Below, piece by piece: positions 1 to 8,640 of a DNA stretch of 41,212 nucleotides. The translations under genes and the position numbers were made by a program. The DNA comes from Nostoc sp. NMS2 (GTDB lineage Bacteria; Cyanobacteriota; Cyanobacteriia; Cyanobacteriales; Nostocaceae): positions 1 through 41,212 of the forward strand of contig NZ_JABXKH010000175.1 in assembly GCF_017115105.1 (NCBI RefSeq), in the 5' to 3' direction. Below the pieces are notes generated by a model, which saw only the letters and a program-made list of their open reading frames with translations, ran no database searches and had not been told where the DNA came from. Each line of letters opens with the position of its first letter. Within the stretch, counting starts at the first letter, position 1.

Positions 1-153
1 GCATCCCAAATGTGCAAAAACCTTGATAGCCCTCATCCCCTAACCCCTTCTCCCAAAGATGGGAGAAGGGGAACTAGAGTTATGTCTCCCCTCTCCCAAA
101 GATGGGAGAGGGGCTGGGGGTGAGGGAAAAGATTTAAGCTTGCATTGGGATGC
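1..153. repeat. MITE-like palindromic repeat, possibly cut by window edge
   Basis: The ends are inverted: GCATCCCA at base 1 and its complement TGGGATGC ending at 153. Inside are two small hairpins of CTCCCAAAGATGGGAG type, and a larger inverted pairing between the C-rich stretch near 31-50 and the G-rich stretch near 105-125. The open reading frame seen on the minus strand here is only the translated repeat. The left end may extend beyond the window. Typical Nostoc-type non-coding repeat. Confidence 0.6.
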
Positions 154-331
154 TCCCTTGACTGTTGCTGTCCAACAGCGTTATTTGGGAAACCTAAATC
201 TTTGAGGATTCTTCGGAAAGATGCAAATTGAAAAATTGCATAAATTTTCAACTCGCCTCAGTTAAGTACTAGAAAATTACAATCGCTCTGTTATATATCT
301 CGACTTAACGGACTTTTTATCGCTCAATTGG

Positions 332-349
332 CTCACCCTTTTGGGTGAG
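332..349. repeat. Short hairpin upstream of the first gene
   Basis: CTCACCC and GGGTGAG form a perfect 7-bp stem around a TTTT loop. It lies about 105 bases before the preferred start of the secreted small protein, so it could be an operator or a 5' UTR hairpin. No function is demonstrable from the sequence. Confidence 0.4.
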
Positions 350-455
350 TCAGATATCAACCGATCAGATGACCTGAATGAAGGAAGCTGAAATTAATAA
401 TAAAGAAGATTCTATTACTAAAGAAACCGATCGCATTTTACCTAAGAATCACCTT

Positions 456-848
456 ATGAAACTCGTTACTTTAATAAAATCTGCACTTATTTTTGCTTCT
501 ATTACTCTTGTACCTGGAATCGCTGGCGCTCAAACAGCTACTAACAATAGTAGTGAAATAATCGCTATTAACTCTAACAATTTATCCACTAGTTCTACTT
601 CTGTGAATTACCTCCAGCCTTTCAATCTAGTTACTTTTGCGTATCAAGGAGGTTTGAAGCAGCACGGCATTCCTAGTGGAGAAATACTAGTATTTGAAAC
701 TCAGAACAGAAAGATTATTGCAAACGATTTGGTGAAGGCTGCTGTTAATGCGGATAAATTACCATCAAAAGTTTTAAATGACCAAAATTATCTAAGTGCT
801 GTTAATTTACAACTTAACGCATTGCCTGATTATGCTGCTGCTGATTGA
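456..848 (+). CDS. Small secreted protein of unknown function
   Basis: I do not recognise this family. The reading frame is open from 378, but I prefer the ATG at 456. It yields a 130-residue protein that opens with a textbook signal peptide: MKLV, a hydrophobic core ALIFASITLV, and an AGA-type cleavage site before QTATNN at about residue 25. The earlier ATG would add 26 charged residues ahead of the signal. The mature part is about 105 residues, polar and Asn/Ser-rich at first, then ends in a short Leu/Ala-rich segment. It has no cysteines and no repeats, so a small exported or periplasmic soluble protein is likely. It stands alone, facing the same way as the TPR gene 250 bases downstream. 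Confidence 0.6.
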   Translation: MKLVTLIKSALIFASITLVPGIAGAQTATNNSSEIIAINSNNLSTSSTSVNYLQPFNLVTFAYQGGLKQHGIPSGEILVFETQNRKIIANDLVKAAVNADKLPSKVLNDQNYLSAVNLQLNALPDYAAAD

Positions 849-1097
849 TTGGTTTTTCTTATATTTTTTCTAAAGCCAAATTTATGAGTATACTATATTC
901 GTGTGCTTCTTACCAAATATAAATAAAAGCCTTTTATACACAGCGATCGCTGCTGTATAAAACAAAGTTACATATTGAAGAACAATTCCTAGATTTTGAC
1001 AGAACTTGTACCTATAAGTTCTGTTATTGTGTGCTGAAGGCACGGAAAATTGTATAATCAACAACCTATCAAGCAAAAATTTCGTTTTCTATAGAGA

Positions 1098-2045
1098 ATG
1101 ACAGAAGTAATTAGAACAGGGAGCCTAAATAACATCGAGTCCATTGAGTTTGAAAAGCGGTGCTTGCACAAAGCCAGAGAAATAGGCGATCGCAATAGTG
1201 AAGTCATTTGTTTAGCAAGTTTGGGCAATGCTTATCAGTCCATTGGGGAGTACCACCTGGCAATTGAGTTTTATCAGCAATGGTTGGAGATAGCGAAAGA
1301 AATAGGCGATAGCGCAGGCGTTGCCAAATCTTTGTCTGGATTGGGCAACGCTTACCAATCACTGGGGAAATATCAGCGATCGCTCGAATTTTATCACCAG
1401 TGGTTGAGTATCACCAGGAAAATAGGCGATCGCACTGGGGAAGGCATTTGTCTAGGAAGTTTGGGCAATACTTATGAATACCTGGGCAAATACGAGCAAG
1501 CGATTGAGTTTTATCAGCAGTGGTTGAGCATCGCAAAGAAAACAGGCGATCGCACCGGAGAAGGCATTTGTCTAGGAAGTTTGGGCAATACTTATGAATC
1601 ATTGGGGCAGTATCAACTGGCAATTGAGTTTTACCAGCAATGGTTAGAACTGACAAGATTCATCTGCGATCGCAATGGTGAGGGCATGGCCTTAAGTGGG
1701 TTGGGAAGTGCTTATAAGGCTCTGGGACAGTACCAAAGGGCAGTTGAGTTTCATCAGTATTCATTAGAAATTAGAAGGAATCTTGATGACCAAAATGCAG
1801 AAGCAAACGCCTGGTTTAATTTAGGTTTAGTGTTAGAAAAAATCAATCGAGAATCAGAAGCGATGAATGCTTTTTGCAATGCTCGCGGAATTTATCACAC
1901 AATGGGAATCGATGCAAGCCTACAAGATTGTAACCATGCGATTGAGCTTCTTTCTCAAAATGTTTCAACCATAACATCTCGCTTCTGGTTTGAGAGATGG
2001 TTCAGTCATTTGTCGCAGTTAATCAAAACTGATTCTAACCAGTAA
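1098..2045 (+). CDS. Tetratricopeptide repeat protein
   Basis: A 315-residue soluble protein made almost entirely of about 40-residue TPR units of the TPR_12 type. Each unit carries an IGDR or TGDR turn, LGNAY or LGNTY, and AIEFYQQWL. Roughly five to six units run from residue 20 to 260; the last is degenerate, and the C-terminal 50 residues are not repetitive. Such repeats are protein-binding scaffolds. There is no signal peptide, effector domain or NTPase domain, so the partner is unknown. The copies are very similar at DNA level too (CTAGGAAGTTTGGGCAATAC recurs), which points to recent unit duplication. HIP1 sites fall at the same codon positions in several units. Confidence 0.85.
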   Translation: MTEVIRTGSLNNIESIEFEKRCLHKAREIGDRNSEVICLASLGNAYQSIGEYHLAIEFYQQWLEIAKEIGDSAGVAKSLSGLGNAYQSLGKYQRSLEFYHQWLSITRKIGDRTGEGICLGSLGNTYEYLGKYEQAIEFYQQWLSIAKKTGDRTGEGICLGSLGNTYESLGQYQLAIEFYQQWLELTRFICDRNGEGMALSGLGSAYKALGQYQRAVEFHQYSLEIRRNLDDQNAEANAWFNLGLVLEKINRESEAMNAFCNARGIYHTMGIDASLQDCNHAIELLSQNVSTITSRFWFERWFSHLSQLIKTDSNQ

Positions 2046-2067
2046 TATCTTCTACCACTGATTCAGG

Positions 2068-2167
2068 TATAGCGGTTCTCGAATGGAAGCAATACTACTC
2101 CCCTTCCCTTGTAAGGAAGGGGCTGTTCTTGTTAGGTCTGTATTTCACTCAACTGAGAACCGCTATA
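2068..2167. mobile_element. MITE-like element with 13-bp inverted ends and TA flanks
   Basis: TATAGCGGTTCTC at 2068-2080 is perfectly inverted at 2155-2167. If the outer TA on each side is a target duplication, the element proper is about 96 bp, starting TAGCGG and ending CCGCTA. That would fit the TA target choice of IS630/Tc1-mariner transposases. The centre holds another hairpin (CCCCTTCC against GGAAGGGG). It is non-coding and fills most of the gap between the TPR gene and the DUF411 gene. Confidence 0.7.
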
Positions 2168-2263
2168 ATACAAGGATATTTTAAAAGCTTTTGGCCATTT
2201 TTAATCGCTAAACATAGATTAAAATCCACTTTTAAAACATCCTCTGAATCCAGTGAGATGATA

Positions 2264-2869
2264 TCAAGAAGACGGATATTTATTGAATACCGCAACTGAG
2301 TTCTTGCCATCAAAAGCAAACACAGTAAACGGGTCTTTTTGATTTCCTATTTCCATCCCAGGAGTGCCTACAGGCATTTGAGGAACAGATAAACCAGCAA
2401 CATTTGGCTTTTCTTGAAGCAAACGTTTGATGTCGTTTGCTGGGACGTGTCCTTCGATGACATATCCATTAACAATTGCTGTGTGGCAAGATGACAAGTT
2501 ATCCGGCACGTTGTACTTTTGTTTAACTGTTTCGATGTCAGGCGTGGAAAAGTCTGTGACTTGAAAACCTTGTGTTTTTAAGTGGTCAATCCACCCGCCA
2601 CAACAGTTACAATCGGGACTGTGATATACAGTGGCATTTAACGCTGTTGGTTTTGATGGAATATGCTTATTCTGGATGTGCCTAGTAGTACTTACTAGTT
2701 GAGCATTAGCTGTAACAGAAGCAGGAAAAACAGCTTGAGCATTACTCATAGAAGCAGTGCTTCCCAAGATGCCTAACACCCCTACTGTGAGACAAATCGT
2801 TACTACTACACGTACCAAGACGGGAAGTAACCATTTTTGCCAGCAATAAATAAACTGTTTATGTGACAT
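2264..2869 (-). CDS. DUF411 family metal-binding protein
   Basis: A 201-residue protein with one hydrophobic N-terminal segment (about residues 13-35) ending in an SNAQA-type site. This suggests export to the periplasm or thylakoid lumen, or a membrane anchor. The remainder is a DUF411 domain: the Cys cluster SPDCNCCGGW, then LSSCHTAIVNGYVIEGHVP, then a Met-rich LSVPQMPVGTPGMEIG stretch. DUF411 proteins are small periplasmic proteins often found with copper-handling genes. The Cys, His and Met pattern fits soft-metal binding, but no copper pump or chaperone gene adjoins it here. Most likely a stand-alone copper tolerance or metallochaperone-like protein. Confidence 0.85.
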   Translation of the reverse strand: MSHKQFIYCWQKWLLPVLVRVVVTICLTVGVLGILGSTASMSNAQAVFPASVTANAQLVSTTRHIQNKHIPSKPTALNATVYHSPDCNCCGGWIDHLKTQGFQVTDFSTPDIETVKQKYNVPDNLSSCHTAIVNGYVIEGHVPANDIKRLLQEKPNVAGLSVPQMPVGTPGMEIGNQKDPFTVFAFDGKNSVAVFNKYPSS

Positions 2870-2920
2870 CTAAAGCTTCCTGATTACAACATTGCATAAA
2901 TTTGTTGTAACAAATTCTCT

Positions 2921-3157
2921 TCAAAAAGACTCTGCGTACTTTTCTTTTGCGCTTGCTTTGCGTGGTAAAGTTTGAAACTCTAAATGCAGTATTTGATTGG
3001 CAGTTTGCAAAAAGGTTACTGAATCAGCACGAATTGGTTCTTGATTTAATTCTGTTTTGAGAATCTGGATATCCCTTGCCTCAGATGCAAGTAAGTAGCG
3101 GATAAAATCTTCTGGATACTGCTCAACCAGATATTTCAGGGTGTTGTCGTATGTCAC
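2921..3157 (-). pseudogene. Truncated Rpn/PD-(D/E)XK-type nuclease gene
   Basis: The first 65 residues match the start of the Rpn family of recombination-promoting nuclease/putative transposase proteins, common in cyanobacteria: DNTLKYLVEQYPEDF, then PIRADSVTFLQTANQ and LHLEFQT. Family members normally run well beyond 200 residues. Here the frame leaves the family after LEFQT and stops within about 15 residues in a tail rich in Lys, Ala and Ser. The remaining nuclease core, including later catalytic residues, is absent from the flanking DNA. I read this as a 3'-deleted remnant that is probably not functional. Confidence 0.7.
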
Positions 3158-3248
3158 TTTGATATCACTTTGGACATAAACCCATGTAGAGATGTGATAT
3201 CGCTACATGGTTTGTTCATAAAAATTTAAGTGTAAGTATTATTTATTG

Positions 3249-3293
3249 TTAGCGCTACTCTACGAAAAACGGTTGCTCGCTTATAGCGCTAAC
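3249..3293. repeat. Inverted repeat with 9-bp arms
   Basis: GTTAGCGCT at 3249-3257 pairs with AGCGCTAAC at 3285-3293 across a 27-base loop. It lies just downstream of the E2 stop codon and could form a 3' hairpin for that transcript, though there is no T-run to call it an intrinsic terminator. Confidence 0.45.
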
Positions 3294-3318
3294 ATTTAAA
3301 TTTGGTGTCTTTTCAAAA

Positions 3319-4617
3319 TTACATTGTCAAAGATTGAGGATTTGTTTCAATCAATTTTGCTAAATCTTGCAAGAACGCCGCAGCATGGGCACCATAAATA
3401 ATGCGGTGGTCAGAAGTAATATTCACCTGCATTTGTTGCCGCACGCCAAATAAACCATCGGGTGTTGCTACTACTTGCGGACGGGATGCCCCGATCGCTA
3501 AAATTGAACCTTGTCCAGGCGGCAAAATCGCATCAAATGTGTCTACGCCAAACATTCCCAAATTAGACAGGGTGAAAGTGCCACTGTTGTATTCTTGGGG
3601 CTGTAGTTGTTTTGCTCTGGCACGTTCTACCAAAGACTTCCAATTCCGCGATAGAGAATAAATATCCACTGCATCTGCATTTTGCAACACAGGTGTAATT
3701 AATCCGCCATCATCCATCGCTACTGCTACGGAAATGTTGATATCAGAATGATAAACAATACCCTGGTCTGAATAGCTAGCATTTAACAATGGGTGTTTTT
3801 GCAATGTCACTGCTACAGCTTTCGCCAGTAGCGCTGTCATTGTCACGCCTTTGGATTTAATTTGTTTATAAAGTTTGTCTAATCCGTCTGTGGTAATTGT
3901 ATAACCGACACGGAAGACGGGCACGGATATGGTGGCTACCATGTTCCGCACTACGGCATTTTGGAAGGTAGTTAGAGGTACGATTTGACCAGGAACAGCC
4001 GCTACCACTGGTGCGGGTGCTGGTGTCCGAGGTGCTGGGGATGCAACTGGGGCGCTGGTTGGTACAGGTGTTGGTGGGGCAACTGGGGCAGTAGCGGGTT
4101 GTTTGCCCTTATTGGACAATGCTTCTACATCTTCAGCGACAATGCGACCGTGGGGGCCACTGCCTTGGAGTGTAGTTAAATCAACTTTGAGTTCTTTGGC
4201 TAATTTGCGGGCGCGGGGTGAAACTACAAGTCTACCTTCTTTGTGGTTAGAGCCATTTTGAGATAAGGCAGGTGTTGCAACTGAGGCTGTGGCGGGGATT
4301 GGTTCAGGGGAAGAGGTAGGAGTAGCAGCCGCGCCAGAGGAATTGGCGAGAGATTTAGCATGTTCAATTTCAGCTTCAGTTTCGGCTATGAAGGCGATCG
4401 CAGATCCTACCGGGGCAGTTTCACCAGCTTCAACTATGATATGGGCAAGAAAGCCTTCATAAAAGGTTTCTACATCCATATCTGCCTTATCTGACTCTAC
4501 AACCACCACTGTTTCGCCTTTTTCCACTTTGTCCCCTGGCGATTTCACCCAGGAGACGATTTTGCCTTCCGTCATGGTGGAACTCAGCGCCGGCATAAAT
4601 ACTTCGTGAATGCTCAT
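3319..4617 (-). CDS. pdhC: Dihydrolipoamide acetyltransferase (E2) of pyruvate dehydrogenase
   Basis: This 432-residue E2 core subunit transfers acetyl groups from its swinging lipoyl arm to CoA. The order is classical: one lipoyl domain (residues 1-77, lipoylated Lys in ESDKADMDVE at about 44), an Ala/Pro linker, and the E1/E3-binding domain (about 130-166, VSPRARKLAKEL and GPHGRIVAEDV). A second Pro/Ala-rich linker and the catalytic domain (about 210-432) follow. The family's HxxxDG active-site signature reads DHRIIYGAH here; the plastid-type enzymes read similarly, with Tyr in place of that Asp. Other pyruvate dehydrogenase genes are not adjacent, as is usual in cyanobacteria. The symbol reflects function; some genomes call it odhB. 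Confidence 0.93.
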   Translation of the reverse strand: MSIHEVFMPALSSTMTEGKIVSWVKSPGDKVEKGETVVVVESDKADMDVETFYEGFLAHIIVEAGETAPVGSAIAFIAETEAEIEHAKSLANSSGAAATPTSSPEPIPATASVATPALSQNGSNHKEGRLVVSPRARKLAKELKVDLTTLQGSGPHGRIVAEDVEALSNKGKQPATAPVAPPTPVPTSAPVASPAPRTPAPAPVVAAVPGQIVPLTTFQNAVVRNMVATISVPVFRVGYTITTDGLDKLYKQIKSKGVTMTALLAKAVAVTLQKHPLLNASYSDQGIVYHSDINISVAVAMDDGGLITPVLQNADAVDIYSLSRNWKSLVERARAKQLQPQEYNSGTFTLSNLGMFGVDTFDAILPPGQGSILAIGASRPQVVATPDGLFGVRQQMQVNITSDHRIIYGAHAAAFLQDLAKLIETNPQSLTM

Positions 4618-4745
4618 AGGGTGGTTTGGAAATCAATGGTTTATGGACTTTAACAGCTTTCATCAGATCGAATTGTATCTTGGCGGGAGAGTTTTGGGCT
4701 GGAGATTTAATATTTTAGATTGGGAATTGGGGATTGGGAACTAAT

Positions 4746-4921
4746 TAGGACTTACGCACAGGTAACGGAAAATCGTAGACGCAAAGCGGTGAGCCAGTCC
4801 GGTGGACGGGAACGCCTGCATAAAATAACTGGCGAACCCGTAGGGCTTGCCGCAGGCTACCACAGAGAACGCAGAGGACACGGAGAAATAGGAGTTTGAA
4901 AGGTTTCTTGCGTAAGTCCTA
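4746..4921. mobile_element. 176-bp MITE with 13-bp terminal inverted repeats and 5-bp target duplication
   Basis: TAGGACTTACGCA at 4746-4758 is perfectly inverted at 4909-4921, and CTAAT flanks it on both sides (4741-4745 and 4922-4926). The interior carries the palindromic GGTGAGCCAGTCC / GGGAACGCC text and the CAGAGAACGCAGAGG text common in Nostoc intergenic DNA. It encodes no protein; the minus-strand frame across it is spurious. Non-autonomous transposition by an unknown transposase is inferred. Confidence 0.8.
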
Positions 4922-4972
4922 CTAATAGACATCTCCAGAAATTAAATATGCGTTACCCAGAACCCTTGTAGA

Positions 4973-4991
4973 GACGTAGCACTGCTACGTC
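4973..4991. repeat. Perfect 9-bp-arm palindrome
   Basis: GACGTAGCA and TGCTACGTC are separated by one base. This is a common short palindromic repeat in Nostoc-type genomes. It lies between the E2 gene and the next plus-strand gene. The rest of 4992-5289 shows no gene or further structure that I can support. Confidence 0.5.
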
Positions 4992-5289
4992 AAAACAATT
5001 CTTTTTCACTCATATCTCTAATGACTAATCGATTCACTCCAGGAACCTAAATATAACTTAGAGGTCTATAATACAGAGCTATCCTTAAGGGTTAGCCAAT
5101 ATCTCGTTTTAATCGTTGACTTGCAAAAACAACCACGAGTTTCTCACAGATTAAATGAGATTGCTATTTATACTCCTCATGCCGAATGCTTAAGATACAA
5201 GAGCTTCTCACAGGTAGAGGATATGGGATGCAGTTCAATCTAGAATTCAAAATTGGTAATAAACCTATTTGAAATTCCTGTTTACTTTT

Positions 5290-5814
5290 ATGTCGGCAAA
5301 GCTAAAATTCTTTTTGATTGTGATACTGGGTATCTTTGCCACTGCTGGCGCTGGGGTCTATATTACCCAGCGCCAGCAATCTGCACCGATTGTTGAGACT
5401 AGTTATGGGCAAACCCAGCAGGTGAGAGCAATACATCAGTCTCAAGAGGTTGTGGCATACTCAGAGCGTTTCGATTATAAAACTATACCTTTAGAAAATA
5501 TCAACTCATCTCTCCAAGGAAGCGATCCTGCTACCCTCGCTCTGAATGCCTTTGATAACATAGCAGCAGTGGGAGGAACGCGAAAGGTAGAGGTAGCTTA
5601 TCCACAACGAAATCAGGCTTTAGTGACGATTACCCAATTCAAGCGGGGTGATGATGCAGTTAGTGCAGTTAAATATCGAGTTGAGATGTCAGCCTTCGGG
5701 CGATCGCTATTTATTAGTTCTCCTCCAGTCTGGCAAATAGTTTGGGCTGGCTCCCAGGTAGAATGTTTGGCTGGGAGCCGCTCCCAAACTAAGTTAAATC
5801 ACATTTGTCATTAG
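5290..5814 (+). CDS. Membrane-anchored hypothetical protein
   Basis: Family not recognised. From the ATG at 5290 it gives 174 residues. An upstream in-frame TTG at 5269 would only add seven residues and is less likely. A single hydrophobic helix (about residues 5-24, FFLIVILGIFATAGAGVYI) anchors or exports the protein. The rest is a soluble domain of about 130 residues with alternating hydrophobics (KVEVAYP, ALVTITQF, VKYRVEMSAFG), suggesting a small beta-rich fold. The final dozen residues (SRSQTKLNHICH) are low in structure and may be a drifted tail reading into repeat DNA. It has no operon partner. Confidence 0.55.
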   Translation: MSAKLKFFLIVILGIFATAGAGVYITQRQQSAPIVETSYGQTQQVRAIHQSQEVVAYSERFDYKTIPLENINSSLQGSDPATLALNAFDNIAAVGGTRKVEVAYPQRNQALVTITQFKRGDDAVSAVKYRVEMSAFGRSLFISSPPVWQIVWAGSQVECLAGSRSQTKLNHICH

Positions 5815-5860
5815 TCATTGGTCACTTGTACTGAGCGTAGTCGAAGTATTGGTCACAAAA

Positions 5861-5893
5861 CAAATGACAACGGACAAATGACAAATGACAAAT
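5861..5893. repeat. Heptamer tandem repeat (CAAATGA type)
   Basis: Degenerate, then near-perfect, copies of a 7-base unit run up to the stop codon of the YlqD gene. Just before them lies the dispersed text ACTGAGCGTAGTCGAAGTAT (5830-5849). Short tandemly repeated heptamers are a hallmark of heterocystous cyanobacteria. Confidence 0.55.
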
Positions 5894-6343
5894 CTAAATA
5901 TCGCCACGAATTTCTTCTACAACGCCATCGCGCAGAACGATTTCTACTTGCATTTTGCTAATCAGGTTATCTCCTATCTCTACCCGGAAAAAGCCTTCCA
6001 TTTGGAATTGGTTGACTTCCTGATCTTGCTGGAGAAACTGCACTTGCTGGAGATTTTGCAGCAACTGATTTTTTTGTTCTAGAAATTCACTTTTCTTTTG
6101 ATTGACTTGGAGTTGGATATTGTCAATTTGTTGGAGGGTCTGGGGGCCGGGTGGTTGCAGACTCTGCTTTTGAATTGCGGCGATCGCTCTTTGTCCTTCT
6201 ACGTCTAGCTGTTGCAGTTGCTGATCGAGTTGATTGATCTGGGTTTGCAGCTGCTGTTGTACTTCCTCTTTCCACAGGGGAGTCACAATAACTTTGACGT
6301 TAACGACACGTTTCAGAAGCAAATTAGATTTGGAGACATCCAT
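5894..6343 (-). CDS. YlqD family protein
   Basis: This 149-residue protein matches the YlqD family. It has an N-terminal beta strand (LLLKRVVNVKVIVTPLWKEE), a long Gln/Leu-rich coiled coil (about residues 25-105) and a C-terminal beta segment (FFRVEIGDNLISKMQVEIVLRDGVVEEIRG). YlqD is conserved in Firmicutes and cyanobacteria with no established activity. The gene follows the acyl-ACP synthetase by 42 bases on the same strand, so the two are probably co-transcribed. No signal peptide or membrane segment is present, so it should be cytosolic. Confidence 0.85.
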   Translation of the reverse strand: MDVSKSNLLLKRVVNVKVIVTPLWKEEVQQQLQTQINQLDQQLQQLDVEGQRAIAAIQKQSLQPPGPQTLQQIDNIQLQVNQKKSEFLEQKNQLLQNLQQVQFLQQDQEVNQFQMEGFFRVEIGDNLISKMQVEIVLRDGVVEEIRGDI

Positions 6344-6385
6344 AAATATTTCACGTTCACTCTTTACAGTTGGGAGGTGGAATTA

Positions 6386-8335
6386 TCAGGCAAACATGCC
6401 GTCAATAATATCGTGATAACGTTCCGTGACGACATGTCGGCGAACTTTTAGTGTTTGTGTCATCAAACCATTTTCGATGGAAAACGGTTCTAGAATGAGT
6501 TTGAATGTCCCAATGCGGTCATCCGGTCGATAGCCTGGACGATTTTGCACTTCTCGATTCAATTCTTGCCGAAATAAATCCTGGATCATTCTACTCTCCC
6601 AGTCAATTTTTTGACTAGGTGAAGAAGTGGCCGGATTGTTTTGCACCCATTTTTCTAAGGCTTCGACATTGGGGACAATCAAGGCTCCCAGGCTGCGCTG
6701 ATCTTGGCCGACGAGCATAATTTGATCGATGTAGGGCGATCGCAAACACGCATCTTCGATCGGCTGTGGCTCGATGTTTTCCCCGTTAGTCAATACAATC
6801 GTATCTTTTGCTCTGCCAGTCAGCACTAAGTCGTCTTGTGGTGTCAACCAGCCCAAATCGCCGCTATCAAACCAACCTTCAGCATCAATTGCTTTCGCTG
6901 TCGCTTCGGGATTTTGGTAATAGCCTTGCATAATCTGCGGCCCCCTCAACAATACTAAGCCTCGCTTCTCTATTGGTAAAGGCGCTTTTGTCTCAGGATC
7001 TACAATCTTAGCTTCTGTAGCGGGGAGTGGTAGCCCTGATGCACCAATCAAATTTCGCCAAGGACGGCGCACATGGGTTACAGGAGAAGTTTCTGTTAAA
7101 CCGTAACCTTGCAAAATCTGCACACCAATAATTTCAAAGAAGTTATCGATGTGTCTGGGAAGCGCACCACCGCCACTAATCATCTGCTTGACTTGTCCTC
7201 CTGTGGCTTCTCGCACTTTGGCATAAACTAGTCGTTCTCCCAAGGCGTGGAGGGGTGATAAAGCCAATGCTTGGATCTTAGCTGTTAATCGTTCGACGGC
7301 TGAGGCATGAAGATTATTTAAATCCAATCCCTGAGCAACTCGCTGCGCTTTGATATATTTATCGCTAATGCCTAATAAAAAGTTAACTAGGCGTTGCTTT
7401 TTCGCTGGTTGTTCGCGGAACTGCTTTTGCACTCCTTCATAAATCGATTCCCACAGGCGGGGTACACCTACCATGTAATTGGGTTTAAATTGTCTCAAAT
7501 CTCCTTTCACGGAACGTAAGTTAGTATAAACTTGCGTGCAACCTTGAGATAGTAGGTAATATTCAACAGTCCGCTCGTAGCTATGCCACGAAGGTAGAAT
7601 ACTGAGAACAATGTCGCCTGCGTTTGGTTGTAATACTGTGCCAAATGTTGTTACTTGGTGCATCAAATTTTTATAAGACAGCATTACACCCTTGGGTTTG
7701 CCCGTAGTGCCAGAGGTATAAATTAGGGTTGCCAGAGCGTCACGATTTTGTTTAACTGGCACAAAATTATGATTTTTCCCAATTTCGAGCAACTGTGCAA
7801 AATTCAGTATCTTTAGGGTTTCGTCTGTTGGTGGTGTTTCATCTGAAACTAAGATGACAAACTGAATTGCTAAATCTTGGAGACGATCTTGTAGTTTTTT
7901 AAGTGTCTTTAAATCCTCAACAACTATCGCCGTGCTACCGCTATTAGCGATGATAAACAGCAATTCTTCTTTTTCCGCTTGGGAACTACGCACCGCATCA
8001 ACGCCTCCAGCAGTCATTATGCCTTGATCGGCAATAAACCACCGGGGACTGTTGTCAGAAATTAAGGAAATGCGATCGCCTACCTTCACTCCCAACGCCT
8101 GTAACCCAGCCGCAAATAATTGTATTTGCTCCGCCATCTGTGTATAAGTAATCACAATCTCTGGTTTGGCGTGAGGACTGCGGAGGGCGATAACATCACC
8201 AAATCGTTGAGATGCCAAAGGCCAAACTTCTGGTAGCGATTCCACATTTGTGTAATCTACCAACCGCTTTAATGCCTCACGTTCTTGCTCAGTGATGTTA
8301 GATAAAAAAGAAGACGCGGTTTGGGTTTTTGACAT
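6386..8335 (-). CDS. aas: Long-chain acyl-ACP synthetase / AMP-dependent fatty acid ligase
   Basis: A 649-residue member of the ANL adenylating superfamily. The P-loop-like AMP motif is TLIYTSGTTGKPKG (about residues 200-215). It is followed by the adenine-binding GYGLTETSPV, the hinge aspartate in GWFDSGDLGW, and the Lys-bearing GRAKDTIVLTNGENIEP. The single cyanobacterial enzyme of this type loads free fatty acids onto acyl carrier protein. It thereby recycles fatty acids released from membranes, and supplies alkane synthesis where that pathway exists. Its overall match is to long-chain FadD-like ligases, so acyl-CoA formation cannot be excluded from sequence. It heads a two-gene unit with YlqD. 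Confidence 0.9.
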   Translation of the reverse strand: MSKTQTASSFLSNITEQEREALKRLVDYTNVESLPEVWPLASQRFGDVIALRSPHAKPEIVITYTQMAEQIQLFAAGLQALGVKVGDRISLISDNSPRWFIADQGIMTAGGVDAVRSSQAEKEELLFIIANSGSTAIVVEDLKTLKKLQDRLQDLAIQFVILVSDETPPTDETLKILNFAQLLEIGKNHNFVPVKQNRDALATLIYTSGTTGKPKGVMLSYKNLMHQVTTFGTVLQPNAGDIVLSILPSWHSYERTVEYYLLSQGCTQVYTNLRSVKGDLRQFKPNYMVGVPRLWESIYEGVQKQFREQPAKKQRLVNFLLGISDKYIKAQRVAQGLDLNNLHASAVERLTAKIQALALSPLHALGERLVYAKVREATGGQVKQMISGGGALPRHIDNFFEIIGVQILQGYGLTETSPVTHVRRPWRNLIGASGLPLPATEAKIVDPETKAPLPIEKRGLVLLRGPQIMQGYYQNPEATAKAIDAEGWFDSGDLGWLTPQDDLVLTGRAKDTIVLTNGENIEPQPIEDACLRSPYIDQIMLVGQDQRSLGALIVPNVEALEKWVQNNPATSSPSQKIDWESRMIQDLFRQELNREVQNRPGYRPDDRIGTFKLILEPFSIENGLMTQTLKVRRHVVTERYHDIIDGMFA

Positions 8336-8561
8336 AACACCTTACCTAAATATCGTAAATTAATTGTTTTTCCAGTTTATTTTGTTATCCCGCTACAATA
8401 ATCGTCATTATTATCCACATTTCCTTCTGTGTATAATAATTCCAGGAATTCCACGTTTATATTTACAAAAATTTATGTTAAAGTTAGTTTACATAGAGTG
8501 CAAGCAATAGATGTACTAAAGGTCAATCCTACACATAATATTATGCTTGCACCTCAAAACA

Positions 8562-8614
8562 GCGATGTCTACGACGGTCACTGAGCGAAGTCGAAGTGCG
8601 GGCTACGCCTACGC
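8562..8614 (+). repeat. Dispersed repeat, long form (copy 1 of 3)
   Basis: It begins GCGATGTCTACGACGG, continues TCACTGAGCGAAGTCGAAG and ends GGGCTACGCCTACGC. Bases 8562-8606 recur exactly, inverted, at 33063-33107. A short form lacking the middle 23-24 bases lies at 36467-36495. Confidence 0.75.
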
Positions 8615-8640
8615 CTATTTTTCACAGGAGATGATTACCT

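Noticed and set aside
33..251. 72-residue minus-strand reading frame
   Set aside because: It is a translation of the palindromic repeat at 1-153 plus flanking DNA; low-complexity Pro/Leu text and no ribosome site.
882..1076. 64-residue minus-strand frame
   Set aside because: No ribosome site, no family likeness, AT-rich intergenic DNA likely holding the promoter of the TPR gene.
4741..4932. 63-residue minus-strand frame
   Set aside because: It coincides with the MITE and its inverted ends; not a gene.
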